From assembly GCF_027923225.1 (NCBI RefSeq), contig NZ_BSDI01000001.1:163946-227945 (forward strand): a stretch of 64,000 nucleotides of DNA, read 5' to 3'. Positions within the stretch are counted from its first letter, which is position 1; each line of letters begins with the position of its first letter. Both the position numbers and the translations under genes were made by a program. The DNA comes from Phytohabitans aurantiacus. Lineage in GTDB: Bacteria > Actinomycetota > Actinomycetes > Mycobacteriales > Micromonosporaceae. Under the pieces are notes generated by a model. The model was not told the origin of the DNA, did no database searches, and saw only the letters and a program-made list of their open reading frames with translations. Shown piece by piece: positions 38,865-47,414 of the stretch.

Positions 38865-39785
38865 GTGGACGACGAGCTTGCCTCGGCCTACGAACGCTGC
38901 CGTGAGCTGCACAAACGGCACGGGCGGACGTACTATCTGGCAACCCGGCTGCTGCCCGGCTGGAAACGCCGGCACGTCCACGCGCTGTATGGATTCACCC
39001 GATACGCGGACGAGATCGTCGACCGCACCGACGCGCTGCCGCCGGCCGAGCGGGCCGCCAAGCTGCGCGACTGGTCCGACCGTTTCCTCGCGGGCCTGCG
39101 CGGTGCCCCGGCCGATGATCCACTCCTGCCCGCCGTGCTGCACACGATCGCCACGTTCGATCTCGACCACGCCGACTTCGCCGCGTTCCTGCGCAGCATG
39201 GCGATGGATCTCACGGTCACCTCGTACGCCACCTACACCGACCTGCTCGACTACATGGAGGGGTCGGCGGCCGTGATCGGCACGATGATGCTGCCGATCC
39301 TCGGCGCCAGCGACCTCGCCGCCGCCCGCGAGCCGGCCCGCCAGCTCGGGCTCGCCTTCCAGCTCACCAACTTCATCCGTGACGTCGCCGAAGACCTCGA
39401 TCGCGGCCGCACCTACCTGCCCGACGAAGACCTCGCCAGGTTCGGGGTCACCCGGCCCGATCTCGTCTCCTGCGCCGCGCGACGCGCGGCCACACCGCAG
39501 GTCCAGCAGCTCATCGAGTACGAGGTGAGGCGCGCGCAGGCCCACTATGGCGCGGCGGCGTCCGGGGTGAGCATGCTGGAGCCCGCCTCGCAGGCGTGCA
39601 TCCGCAGCGCGTACCGGCTCTACGGCGGCATCCTCGACGAGATCGCGGCGGCCGGGTTCGACGTCTTCGCTCGGCGGGCCGTCGTGCCGGGCTGGCGCAA
39701 GGTGGCGGTGGCGGCGCACTCCCTGCTGGTGGCCACCGGCACGCCCGTGCGGGTGCCGGGCCCGCCCCAACTGGTGGCGCCGTGA
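38865..39785 (+). CDS. crtB: Phytoene synthase
   Basis: In this 306-residue protein motif 1 is YGFTRYADEIVDRTDAL (D-E-I-V-D, diphosphate-binding Mg site) at about 40-58; motif 2 is NFIRDVAEDLDRGRTYLPDE at 166-185, and the substrate loop YADEIVD and YLATRLLP are consistent. It condenses two GGPP to phytoene. GTG 38865 follows GAGGT. It overlaps the photolyase start, forming a light-protection operon with it. Confidence 0.92.
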   Translation: MDDELASAYERCRELHKRHGRTYYLATRLLPGWKRRHVHALYGFTRYADEIVDRTDALPPAERAAKLRDWSDRFLAGLRGAPADDPLLPAVLHTIATFDLDHADFAAFLRSMAMDLTVTSYATYTDLLDYMEGSAAVIGTMMLPILGASDLAAAREPARQLGLAFQLTNFIRDVAEDLDRGRTYLPDEDLARFGVTRPDLVSCAARRAATPQVQQLIEYEVRRAQAHYGAAASGVSMLEPASQACIRSAYRLYGGILDEIAAAGFDVFARRAVVPGWRKVAVAAHSLLVATGTPVRVPGPPQLVAP

Positions 39786-40978
39786 AGACCGCGGTCGTGT
39801 TGTTCACGCGCGACCTCCGAGTACGCGATCATCCCGCCCTCGCCGCGGCCTGTGCCAACGCCGAGCGGGTCCTCCCGCTGTACGTCCTCGATCCGGAGCT
39901 GGCCGGCCGCTCGCCGAACCGCGACCGTTTCCTGCACCAGTGCCTCGCCGACCTCCGTGACGCCCTGCGAAAGCGTGGCGCCGATCTCCTCATCCGTCGG
40001 GGTGACCCGGTCGCCGAGACCATCCGCCTCGCCCGCGACGTGGGCGCCGAGGGCGTCGCGATCTCCGGTGACATCAGCCGGTACGCCCGCAGGCGCGAGC
40101 GGCGGCTGCGCGCCGAGTGCGACCGGCACCGGATCGCCCTGCGGATCTTCCCGGGACTCACGATCGTCGACCCTGGAGCGGTGACACCGGCGGGTGGCGA
40201 CCACTACAAGGTCTTCACGCCGTATCACCGGGCCTGGCTGGGTGCGAAGTGGCGGGACGAGGTGGCCACGCCCCGCCGGATCACGCTCCCGTCCGGGCTG
40301 GACGCCGGTCACCTGCCCGCACCGCCGGCCGGAGAGTCACCGGACACCGCCGCGGGTGGCGAGGGGGAAGCCCGGCGCCGGCTACGCGACTGGCTCCGGC
40401 GCGTCGACCGGTACCAGGAGAATCACGACGCGCTCGCCCTCGACGCGACGTCGCACCTGAGCGCGTACCTCCGCTTCGGTTGCCTGTCGCCGCTGTCGGT
40501 GGCGAACGCGGTGGACGACCCCGACGGCGCCTTCGTCCGCCAGCTCTGCTGGCGCGACTTCTACCACCAGGTGGCGCTGGCGTTTCCCGACCTGTCCACC
40601 GTGGCGTACCGCCGAGGCGTGCGCGAAGACTGGCGATATGACCCGGAGACTCTGGCGCGCTGGCAGGAGGGGTCAACCGGCGTACCGCTCGTCGACGCGG
40701 GCATGCGGCAGCTCCGCCAGGAAGGGTGGATGCACAACCGGGCGCGGTTGGTGGTGGCCGACTACCTGACCAAGCACCTGGAGCTGGACTGGCGTGAGGG
40801 CCTGCGGTGGTTCTACCGCTGGCTGATCGACGGCGACGTGGCCAACAACTCCGGCAACTGGCAGTGGACCGCGGGCACCGGCAACGACACGCGGCCGTAC
40901 CGGCGTTTCAACCCGCTGCGCCAGGCAGAGCGGTACGACCCCGAGGGCGAGTACGTCAACCGGTACGCACCGCGCTGA
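39782..40978 (+). CDS. phr: Deoxyribodipyrimidine photolyase (class I), unusually short C-terminus
   Basis: There are 398 residues from GTG 39782 (GTGA overlap with crtB). The antenna domain begins VVLFTRDLRVRDHPALAAAC; the FAD domain has LCWRDFYHQVALAFPDL, MHNRARLVVADYLTKHLELD, and DGDVANNSGNWQWTAGTGND followed by RPYRRFNPLRQAERYDPEGE, the family fingerprint. Class I photolyases usually continue about 30-45 residues after this (a W-x-P-E-L type tail); here the frame stops 11 codons later at RYAPR. It should still bind FAD, but the C-terminal contact is missing. Repairs UV dimers using light. Confidence 0.88.
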   Translation: MKTAVVLFTRDLRVRDHPALAAACANAERVLPLYVLDPELAGRSPNRDRFLHQCLADLRDALRKRGADLLIRRGDPVAETIRLARDVGAEGVAISGDISRYARRRERRLRAECDRHRIALRIFPGLTIVDPGAVTPAGGDHYKVFTPYHRAWLGAKWRDEVATPRRITLPSGLDAGHLPAPPAGESPDTAAGGEGEARRRLRDWLRRVDRYQENHDALALDATSHLSAYLRFGCLSPLSVANAVDDPDGAFVRQLCWRDFYHQVALAFPDLSTVAYRRGVREDWRYDPETLARWQEGSTGVPLVDAGMRQLRQEGWMHNRARLVVADYLTKHLELDWREGLRWFYRWLIDGDVANNSGNWQWTAGTGNDTRPYRRFNPLRQAERYDPEGEYVNRYAPR

Positions 40979-40997
40979 ACCGTGAAATGCTGGCGGC

Positions 40998-42356
40998 ATG
41001 GCGGAACAGGTGGACGTTGTCGTCGTCGGGCTGGGCGTCGGTGGTGAAGAGGTTGCCGGCAAGCTCGCCGCGGCTGGACTGTCAGTGGTCGGCATCGAGC
41101 ACAACCTGGTCGGCGGCGAGTGCCCGTACTGGGGCTGCATACCCAGCAAGATGATGATCCGGGCGGCCAACGCGCTGACCGAGGCGCGCCGCGTCGAAGG
41201 GCTCGCCGGTCGTGCGGAGGTGCACCCCGACTGGGCGCCGGTCGCGAAACGCATCCGCGAAGAGGCCACCGACAACTGGGACGACAAGGTGGCCGTCGAC
41301 CGGTTCACGGGCAAGGGCGGGCGGTTCGTGCGCGGATACGGCACGCTCACCGGACCGGGGCGCGTCCAGGTGGGCGACGACGTCTTCGAGGCTCGCCGGG
41401 GCGTGGTGGTCGGCACCGGCACGTCAGCCGCGATCCCGCCGATCGAAGGTCTCGCTGGCACGCCGTACTGGACCAACCGCGAAGCCATCGAGACCGAGAC
41501 GCTGCCCGCGTCACTTGTCGTACTCGGGGGCGGTGCGATCGGGCTGGAGCTGGCGCAGGTGTTCGCCCGGTTCGGCGTACGGGTCACGATCGTCGAGGCG
41601 CTCGACCGCCTCCTGGCGATGGAAGAGCCCGAGTCGTCCAAGCTGGCGGCCGAGGTGCTGGGCGCTGACGGCATCGAGATCCGGTCCGGCGCCAAGGCCG
41701 AGCGGATCAGCCACGATGGCGGCGAGTTCACCGTGCACCTGTCCGGCGGTGACGCCGTTTCCGGGGAGAAGCTGCTGGTGGCGACAGGGCGCCGGGCGCA
41801 GCTCGGCGATTTGGGCCTCGACACGGTCGGCCTGGACCCGAAGGCGCGCACTCTCGAGGTCGACGACCGCCTGCGGGCCGGCGACAAGCTGTGGGGCGTC
41901 GGCGACGTCACCGGGCACGGCGCGTTCACGCATGTGGCGATGTACCAGGCGGGCATCGTGATCCGCGACATCCTCGGCCAGGAGGGCCCGCCGGCTGACT
42001 ACCGGGCGCTCCCCCGGGTCACCTTCACCGACCCGGAGATCGGCGCGGTCGGACTGACCGAGCAGCAGGCCCGCGAACGCGGTGTCACCGTGCGCGCGTC
42101 GGTCAGCCCGTTGCCGGAGTCGTCACGCGGCTGGATCCACAAGGTGGGCAACGAGGGCTTCATTAAGCTCGTCGCCGACACCGACCGCGGCGTACTGGTG
42201 GGCGCGACGTCGGCGGGGCCGATGGGCGGCGAGGTGCTGAGCGGGCTGGCGGTGGCGGTCCACGGCGAGGTGCCGATCGAGCGGCTGCGCCACATGATCT
42301 ACGCGTACCCGACCTTCCACCGCGCCATCGAAGACGCCCTCGCAAGACTTTCGTGA
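40998..42356 (+). CDS. Dihydrolipoamide dehydrogenase-like flavoprotein disulfide reductase
   Basis: The 452-residue product has an FAD motif VVVGLGVGGEEVAGKLAAAG at 8-27, with the redox disulfide EHNLVGGECPYWGCIPSKMM (C-x4-C) at 34-53, NAD motif VVLGGGAIGLELAQVFARFG at about 172-191, and the C-terminal dimer part ending MIYAYPTFHRAIEDALA. The His of the classical HPT motif is replaced (AYPTFH), so the usual His-Glu dyad is not standard. This group is often annotated as NAD(P)/FAD-dependent oxidoreductase; the substrate is unknown. It lies 19 bp after the photolyase and may share its transcript. Confidence 0.8.
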   Translation: MAEQVDVVVVGLGVGGEEVAGKLAAAGLSVVGIEHNLVGGECPYWGCIPSKMMIRAANALTEARRVEGLAGRAEVHPDWAPVAKRIREEATDNWDDKVAVDRFTGKGGRFVRGYGTLTGPGRVQVGDDVFEARRGVVVGTGTSAAIPPIEGLAGTPYWTNREAIETETLPASLVVLGGGAIGLELAQVFARFGVRVTIVEALDRLLAMEEPESSKLAAEVLGADGIEIRSGAKAERISHDGGEFTVHLSGGDAVSGEKLLVATGRRAQLGDLGLDTVGLDPKARTLEVDDRLRAGDKLWGVGDVTGHGAFTHVAMYQAGIVIRDILGQEGPPADYRALPRVTFTDPEIGAVGLTEQQARERGVTVRASVSPLPESSRGWIHKVGNEGFIKLVADTDRGVLVGATSAGPMGGEVLSGLAVAVHGEVPIERLRHMIYAYPTFHRAIEDALARLS

Positions 42357-42403
42357 TCAGGGCGTCCCTCAAGTCGTTAGAGCAGCTTGAGGGACGCCCT
42401 GAT
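42356..42403. terminator. Bidirectional hairpin terminator (GGGCGTCCCTCAA family)
   Basis: ATCAGGGCGTCCCTCAAG (42356-42373) pairs perfectly over 18 bp with CTTGAGGGACGCCCTGAT (42386-42403) around a 12-base loop. It overlaps the stop codons of two convergent genes. A related but weaker hairpin with the same GGGCGTCC-TTCAA core lies at 44577-44610, so it is a repeated element. Confidence 0.85.
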
Positions 42404-43296
42404 CATGGGTGCTGGCGTTCTGAGCGGGACCAGCGGGTGGCGCCGACGGACGCGCCGACCACGCAGGCGATGCCCACCAGCTGTGGCCACGCCAGCAGCT
42501 CGTGCAGCACCACGATGCCGACCAGCGCGGCCACCGCTGGTTCGAGGCTGAGCAGCACCGCGAAGACCCGCGCCGGCATCCGCCGGAGGGCGGCCAGCTC
42601 GGCGGAGTAGGGCAGCACCGACGACAGCAGCGCCACCCCGAACCCGAGCACGAGCGTCCAGGTGTCGAGCAGCTGGGTGCCGCTGGTGGCGATGCCGAGG
42701 GGCAGTACCGCGATGGCACCGACAGCCATGCCCAGAGCCAGCCCTCGGCCGCCCGGAGCCCGATCGCTCACCGCCTTGCCGAGCAGGATGTACGCGGCCC
42801 AGCAGAGCGCGCAGGCGGCACAGAGCAGCAGGCCCGTGCGGTCGATGGCGCTGTCGCCGACGCCGGCTAGTAGTACGACGCCGGCGCTGGCCAGTACCGC
42901 CCACGCCGCGTCACGGAGTCGGCGGCTGGCGGCGAGCGAGATCACGAGCGGCCCGGCGAAGCTGATGGTGACCGTCACACCCAGCGGTACCCGCTGGAGC
43001 GCGCTGTAGAAGGCGAGGTTCATCCCGGCCATCGCGATGCCGAACGCCCCGATGTAACCGGCGGTACGCCAGCCGAGCCGAAGCGCCGGTCGGGCGAGAG
43101 CGATCAGCACGAGCGCCCCGAAGCTCAAGCGGAGGGCGGTCGCCCCGCCCACGCTGGCCGCGCCGAAGAGCTCCTTCGCGGTCGCGGCTCCGACCTGGGT
43201 CGACACCATGCCGACCAGCATCAGCAGCGGTGGCGGTACAGCGTCCGGGCCGGCCAGGGCGCGGAGGCGCGCGACGTGCGGGTACATGGCCGACAT
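42403..43296 (-). CDS. EamA/DMT-family transporter
   Basis: The product has 297 residues with about ten membrane helices, including LLMLVGMVSTQVGAATAKEL, ALRLSFGALVLIALA and the second half LLLCAACALCWAAYILLGKA. The duplication of five helices with a conserved start of each EamA repeat (ATALRLSFGAL and ALCWAAYILLG) is clear. This branch resembles RhtA-type threonine/homoserine exporters. ATG 43296 chosen, GTG 43305 is possible. A single gene facing the lpd-like gene, ended by the shared hairpin. Confidence 0.85.
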   Translation of the reverse strand: MSAMYPHVARLRALAGPDAVPPPLLMLVGMVSTQVGAATAKELFGAASVGGATALRLSFGALVLIALARPALRLGWRTAGYIGAFGIAMAGMNLAFYSALQRVPLGVTVTISFAGPLVISLAASRRLRDAAWAVLASAGVVLLAGVGDSAIDRTGLLLCAACALCWAAYILLGKAVSDRAPGGRGLALGMAVGAIAVLPLGIATSGTQLLDTWTLVLGFGVALLSSVLPYSAELAALRRMPARVFAVLLSLEPAVAALVGIVVLHELLAWPQLVGIACVVGASVGATRWSRSERQHP

Positions 43297-43406
43297 GATC
43301 ACCACCGCCTGGCGATGAGACCAGTGGATTCCTGGGTTTTGGGCACATCAGGTACCAGCGGCCTGCATGATCCCTCTGTCGGGGTTTACCCATGAATGGG
43401 GGATTC

Positions 43407-44555
43407 ATGAACCTTAGTCGTGTTGTCCCGGTCGGTCTTCTAGCCGCTGCCGTTCTGGTAGCTGGGGCGCCCGCTGCGGCCGCCGCCTCCGAGAACAAGC
43501 CCACGGTCAGCGTCGTCGCCCGCAAGCTCAACAACCCGCGCGGCATCGCCGTCGGCGACCACGGCGTGCTCTACGTCGCCGAGGCGGGCAAGGGCGGTCA
43601 TGGCCCGTGCATAGCCTCGCCGGAAGAGCCGGATGCGGAGGTCTGCCTCGGAAAGACCAGCGCGGTCACGGCCGTCTACGCGAAGTGGCACAAGGGCAAG
43701 CCGCACTGGAAGCAGAAGCGCGTCGTCACCGGCCTGCCGTCGGTCGCGGAGGAGGACGGGTCCTTCGCGCTCGGCCTGCACGACATCTCGCCGACACACC
43801 ACGGCGCGCTGATCGGCACCATCGGCGGCGCCGGCACGGTCGAGGCCCGCAACCAGCTGGGTCACGGCGCCCGCCTGCTCGGGCACGTGGTGGGGCTGTG
43901 GCCGCACCACCGGCACGGCAAGGTCAAGGCCATCGCTGACCTCAACCAGTACGAGAAGGACCACAACCCGGACGGCGGCGAGATCGACTCCAACCCGTAC
44001 GGCGTCCTCGCGACCCCGCACGGCGCGCTGGCGACCGACGCGGGCGGCAACGACCTGCTCGCGATCGACAAGAAGGGCGCGGTCTCGACCGTCGATACGT
44101 TCGGATCGCGGCTGGTGCCCGCGCCGCCTGGCATCCCGAACCTGCCGCCGCAGATCCCGATGCAGGCGGTGCCCACCACGGTCACCAAGGGCCCGGATGG
44201 CGCCTACTACGTCGGTGAGCTGACCGGCTTCCCGTTCCAGCCGGGCGCGGCGCGAATCTGGCGAATCGTCCCGGGCCAGGCGAAGACGGTGTACGCAACC
44301 GGGTTCACGAACATCATCGACATCGCGTTCGACCGCAAGGGCCGGCTGCTGGTGCTCCAGATCACCAAGGACGGCCTGCTCAGCGGCAACGAGGCCGGCG
44401 CGCTCTACCGGGTCGAAAACGGTACGAAGACCGAGATCGCCGCGGGCAAGCTCACGATGCCGGGCGGCGTCGCGGTTGGGCACGACGGCGCACTGTACGT
44501 GACGAACAAGGCGGTATCTCCCGGCGGCGGCGAGGTGCTGCGTATCTGGGCCTGA
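43407..44555 (+). CDS. Secreted ScyD/ScyE-like beta-propeller protein
   Basis: There are 382 residues. A signal peptide (residues 1-27, VPVGLLAAAVLVAGAPAAAA) precedes repeated strands: LNNPRGIAVGDHGVLYVAEA, NPYGVLATPHGALATDAGGN, IIDIAFDRKGRLLVLQITKD and TMPGGVAVGHDGALYVTNKA, the NHL/SMP-30-like blades of the ScyD/ScyE group. These are widespread in actinobacteria with unknown role. ATG 43407 follows GGGGGA. Confidence 0.82.
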   Translation: MNLSRVVPVGLLAAAVLVAGAPAAAAASENKPTVSVVARKLNNPRGIAVGDHGVLYVAEAGKGGHGPCIASPEEPDAEVCLGKTSAVTAVYAKWHKGKPHWKQKRVVTGLPSVAEEDGSFALGLHDISPTHHGALIGTIGGAGTVEARNQLGHGARLLGHVVGLWPHHRHGKVKAIADLNQYEKDHNPDGGEIDSNPYGVLATPHGALATDAGGNDLLAIDKKGAVSTVDTFGSRLVPAPPGIPNLPPQIPMQAVPTTVTKGPDGAYYVGELTGFPFQPGAARIWRIVPGQAKTVYATGFTNIIDIAFDRKGRLLVLQITKDGLLSGNEAGALYRVENGTKTEIAAGKLTMPGGVAVGHDGALYVTNKAVSPGGGEVLRIWA

Positions 44556-44576
44556 CCTGCAGCTGAGCAAGTAACC

Positions 44577-44610
44577 CGGGGCGTCCTTCAAGGAATTTGA
44601 GGGGCGCCCC
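44577..44610 (+). terminator. Hairpin terminator, second member of the GGGCGTCC family
   Basis: GGGGCGTCCTTCAA and TTTGAGGGGCGCCCC pair imperfectly (G-T pairs) with a short loop, then CATTATT follows. It ends the ScyD-like transcript. The shared core with 42356-42403 marks a repeated element. Confidence 0.6.
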
Positions 44611-44721
44611 CATTATTGAACCTGTGCGTGGGGTCACACGGGACCGCACTGTTCTGGTAAAAACATTTCACTTAGTGTTGAAATGCGTGAACCGTGGATG
44701 AACGCTCGGTGGGGGACGGCG

Positions 44722-45537
44722 ATGGCAGTCACGGAAGGACTCTCGCGGGTCGTTGTCGACCCGCGGCCAACGGCAAGGCCGCCAGAACGGAGGCCGCGCC
44801 GCAACCGAGCCACCCATATTCGAGAACTGGTCATCGAGGTGTTGCTGATCGCCTCGATGATGATTGTGTACCAAGGGGTCCGCCACCTCGCCGACGGCCA
44901 GGTAGGTCTGGCGTTCCGGCACGCGAATTGGGTCTGGGATTTCGAGCGCACACTGCACCTGCCCGACGAGGCCCTGATCCAGCACTGGGCACTCGCCTGG
45001 CCGTCGACCGCCCGCATCGCCAACCTTTATTACGTCGGCGTGCACTTCCCCGGCACGCTGCTGGCGATGGTCTGGCTCTGGATCAGGCACCGCCCCGACT
45101 ACCTGCGGATGCGCACCGAGATGGCGGTCCTCACCGCCGCCGCGCTGGCGCTCCACGTGGTCTTCCCGCTCGCGCCGCCGCGCCTCGTCTCGTCGTTCGG
45201 CATGGTCGACACGATGCTCGCCACCGGCCCTTCGGCGTACCCGGACAGCAGCACCGACGGCGTGGCCAACCAGTTCGCGGCGATGCCGTCGCTGCACGTC
45301 GGGTGGGCGTTGCTGGTCGCGATCGCGGTGATCCGAGTCACCTCCAGCCGGTGGCGCTGGCTGGCGCTGCTGCACCCGGCGGTGACCATCAGCGTCGTCG
45401 TGATCACCGCCAACCACTACTGGCTGGACGGCATCGTGGCGGCAGCCCTGCTCTTCGCGGCAATCAAGCTGGTGAAGTCCTGGTCCCGCCTATCGATCCC
45501 CAACCCCTTACCAGTCTTCTCCCGCAACATGCTCTAA
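44722..45537 (+). CDS. PAP2-family membrane phosphatase
   Basis: There are 271 residues. Membrane helices start at about residue 32 (ELVIEVLLIASMMIVYQGVR) and five more follow. PAP2 signature parts: PLAPPRLV (motif near residue 170), NQFAAMPSLHVGWALLVAIA (motif C2 with catalytic His) and ITANHYWLDGIVAAALLFAA (C3, His and Asp). It is of the AUR1/inositol-phosphorylceramide-synthase-like PAP2_3 type. Acts on a lipid phosphate in the membrane. ATG 44722 chosen because GGGGGA lies upstream. Confidence 0.8.
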   Translation: MAVTEGLSRVVVDPRPTARPPERRPRRNRATHIRELVIEVLLIASMMIVYQGVRHLADGQVGLAFRHANWVWDFERTLHLPDEALIQHWALAWPSTARIANLYYVGVHFPGTLLAMVWLWIRHRPDYLRMRTEMAVLTAAALALHVVFPLAPPRLVSSFGMVDTMLATGPSAYPDSSTDGVANQFAAMPSLHVGWALLVAIAVIRVTSSRWRWLALLHPAVTISVVVITANHYWLDGIVAAALLFAAIKLVKSWSRLSIPNPLPVFSRNML

Positions 45538-45725
45538 CCCCCGCGCTCCGCGCCCTCCGCACCACGCCCCCCGTTGCGCGCCCGCGCCGCGCTCCCCCGC
45601 CCGCCGCGCGCCCTCGCGCCGCACTCCCCCGCCCGCCGCGCACTCCCCGCGCCGCGCTCCCCGCGCTCTCCCCCGCCGTGCGCTCTCCCCCGCGCGCCCT
45701 CCGCGCGCTGCGCGCTCTCCCCCGC
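45538..45725. repeat. CG-rich simple sequence next to the left inverted repeat
   Basis: After the PAP2 stop comes nearly 190 bp of alternating CGC/CCG text with runs such as CCCGCCCGCCGCGC and CCCCCGCG. There is no codon-like composition and I see no gene in it. A similar GCG-rich block lies at 47223-47400 on the outer side of the right inverted repeat. Together they frame the DUF1707 segment. Confidence 0.6.
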
Positions 45726-45874
45726 GATCAAGGGCGAATGCACGTGGTTGGATCTCTTCTCCGCGCGCGTCCACCCCCAGGCCGGCCCGGCACGGCGTGT
45801 CGCCACGCCCGACGCGCCGATCAAGGGCAAACGCACGCGGTTGGATCTCTTTCCGCGTGCATTCGCCCATGATC
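45726..45874 (+). repeat. Left 149-bp inverted repeat copy
   Basis: This 149-bp sequence is repeated inverted at 47074-47222 with six mismatches (about 96% identity). It contains a 33-bp subrepeat starting GATCAAGGGC twice (45726-45758 and 45819-45851), 93 bp apart, with shared TTGGATCTCTT. It lies outside any gene. 45875-46168 also holds no gene apart from the promoter region of the DUF1707 gene. Confidence 0.85.
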
Positions 45875-46168
45875 GATGCGATTCTCCTTGATCGACGGCG
45901 CCTTACGGCGCCGTCTTGTTCGATCGCCGCCGGGCCCGTCGTCCGCAACTCATGCCGAGACCGCTCCCTGGCGTCGGGACCTGGCCGCGCGTGATCAAAA
46001 TCGAGCTTTGAGCTGCCGCGGCGTCCGTCGCGCTCCATACCGTCGCTCCCGCGGCCGCACCCTCCGCGGCAACACACCCCCAGCCCTCCTCGCGCTGCCC
46101 CGCGGCACACATCTTGACAGTGACAAGACGACCTGGCACTGTGGAAGGTGAGCGAAGGAGGGAAACTC

Positions 46169-46606
46169 ATGGCAAACCAGGTTGAACGAGTCGGAACGGT
46201 CGAGCGAGAGACCGCGGTCGCATTGCTCGGCGACGCGCTCGCGGGTGGCTACCTGGAGGCGGACGAGTTCACGGAGCGGTCCGCGGTGGCATATGCCGCG
46301 CGCACCCGGGGCGAGTTGGAGGCGCTGGTCGCCGACCTGCCGCAGGGGTTCATGCGCGCGCGTGCCCGCGAGCGGCGCCGACTACGGGCGGCACGGGGCG
46401 CCCGGCTCGGCATGTGGGCGCACGTAGCTTCGTACGTCGGCGGGTCGCTCCTGATGATCGGCATCTGGGCGGCGGTCGGGCTCGGCACAGGTGCGTGGTA
46501 CTTCTGGCCGGTCTGGCCGATCCTGGGCTGGGGCGTCGGCCTGCTGGGGCACGTCATCCCGGTGCGCGCGGTCCTGTCCCGCCACACGCCACGCACGCAG
46601 CTCTAG
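46169..46606 (+). CDS. DUF1707/2TM-domain protein
   Basis: There are 145 residues. Residues 1-50 (VERETAVALLGDALAGGYLE, ADEFTERSAVAYAARTRGEL and EALVADLP) match DUF1707, a small cytosolic module; a basic linker RARARERRRLR and two membrane helices (SYVGGSLLMIGIWAAVG, FWPVWPILGWGVGLLGHVI) follow, the '2TM' domain. Actinobacterial DUF1707 proteins are poorly characterised. ATG 46169 follows GGAGGG. It is alone between two inverted repeats. Confidence 0.88.
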   Translation: MANQVERVGTVERETAVALLGDALAGGYLEADEFTERSAVAYAARTRGELEALVADLPQGFMRARARERRRLRAARGARLGMWAHVASYVGGSLLMIGIWAAVGLGTGAWYFWPVWPILGWGVGLLGHVIPVRAVLSRHTPRTQL

Positions 46607-47073
46607 AGCTTTCGCGGTGCGGGTCTGTCCGTCCACATAGGCGACCGACTGGCTGGATCAGTGTCCATGCGGTGCTGGTGGAGCGAGGTCGGCGGCGTCT
46701 GTGGCGATGCCAGGCCGGTGAACTGGTTGTGTGGCCGCGGAGGGTGAGGCCGCGGGAGCAACGGGCATGGAGCACGACGAGCGTCGCGGTAGCTCGTAAT
46801 CCTTTCCCTCGGCTAGGTGTTTGCCAACGGCACCGCGAAGCGGCATCACGTCGGGACGCGTGGCCGCGGACGCTGGTGGCACTTCGCGCCGTGCGCGGAT
46901 TTCCGTCACAGCGTCGACGACGACCCGTTGGTCGCCGCTTCGCCAGACCGGCACGCTCACCGCTGGCATCTCGCGCTGGCCGCCGCCGTCCAGCAGCGGC
47001 GTGGCCGCGTGCAGCGGCGTGGCCGGGCGGCCATGTGCGCGGCCGGCGGCCGCCGATCAAGGGCATTCGCATG
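46607..47073. other. 467 bp with no recognisable gene
   Basis: This stretch between the DUF1707 gene and the right inverted repeat has mixed frames. A leftward frame (46658-46969) and a rightward frame (from 46817) are open, but neither has a good start site or recognisable motif, so I do not call them. A partial copy of the GATCAAGGGC subrepeat occurs at 47055-47069. It may be decayed coding DNA. Confidence 0.4.
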
Positions 47074-47222
47074 GATCAAGGGCAAACGCACGCGGAAAGA
47101 GATCCAACCGCGTGCGTTTGCCCTTGATCGGCGCGTCGGGCGTGGCGACACGCCGTGCCGGGCCGGCCTGGGGGCGGGCGCGCGCGGAGAAGAGATCCAA
47201 CCACGTGCGTTCGCCCTTGATC
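47074..47222 (-). repeat. Right 149-bp inverted repeat copy
   Basis: Reverse complement of 45726-45874 with six mismatches. At its left end, the sequence GATCAAGGGCAAACGCACGCGG at 47074-47095 faces its own complement at 47107-47128, forming a 22-bp perfect hairpin around AAAGAGATCCAA-like DNA; that hairpin is imperfect in the left copy. Outer sequence 47223-47414 is GCG-rich with repeated GCGCATCCGCGCG-type units and holds no gene. Confidence 0.85.
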
Positions 47223-47414
47223 GGCGGGCAGAGGGCGCACCCGCGCGGCGCGCGGCGCATCCGCGCGCGGCGCATGGCGCGGACAGCGCGGCGCGGGGGC
47301 GCATCCGCGCGCGGCGCATGGCGCGAGAGCGCGGCGCGGCGCGGACAGCGCGGCGCGCGCGGGGGGCCGCATCCGCGCGGTTCGTGGCGCGTTTGCGGCG
47401 GGTGGGTGCAGCTG

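Noticed and set aside
45726..45874. Insertion sequence with transposase
   Set aside because: No transposase frame lies between or inside the inverted repeats; only a non-autonomous unit remains possible.
46607..47073. Possible pseudogene
   Set aside because: Two frames are open but neither shows a start signal or family match; I could not support a specific origin.
47223..47400. A coding frame through the GCG-rich block
   Set aside because: Frames are open only because the text lacks T and A; composition is simple repeat.
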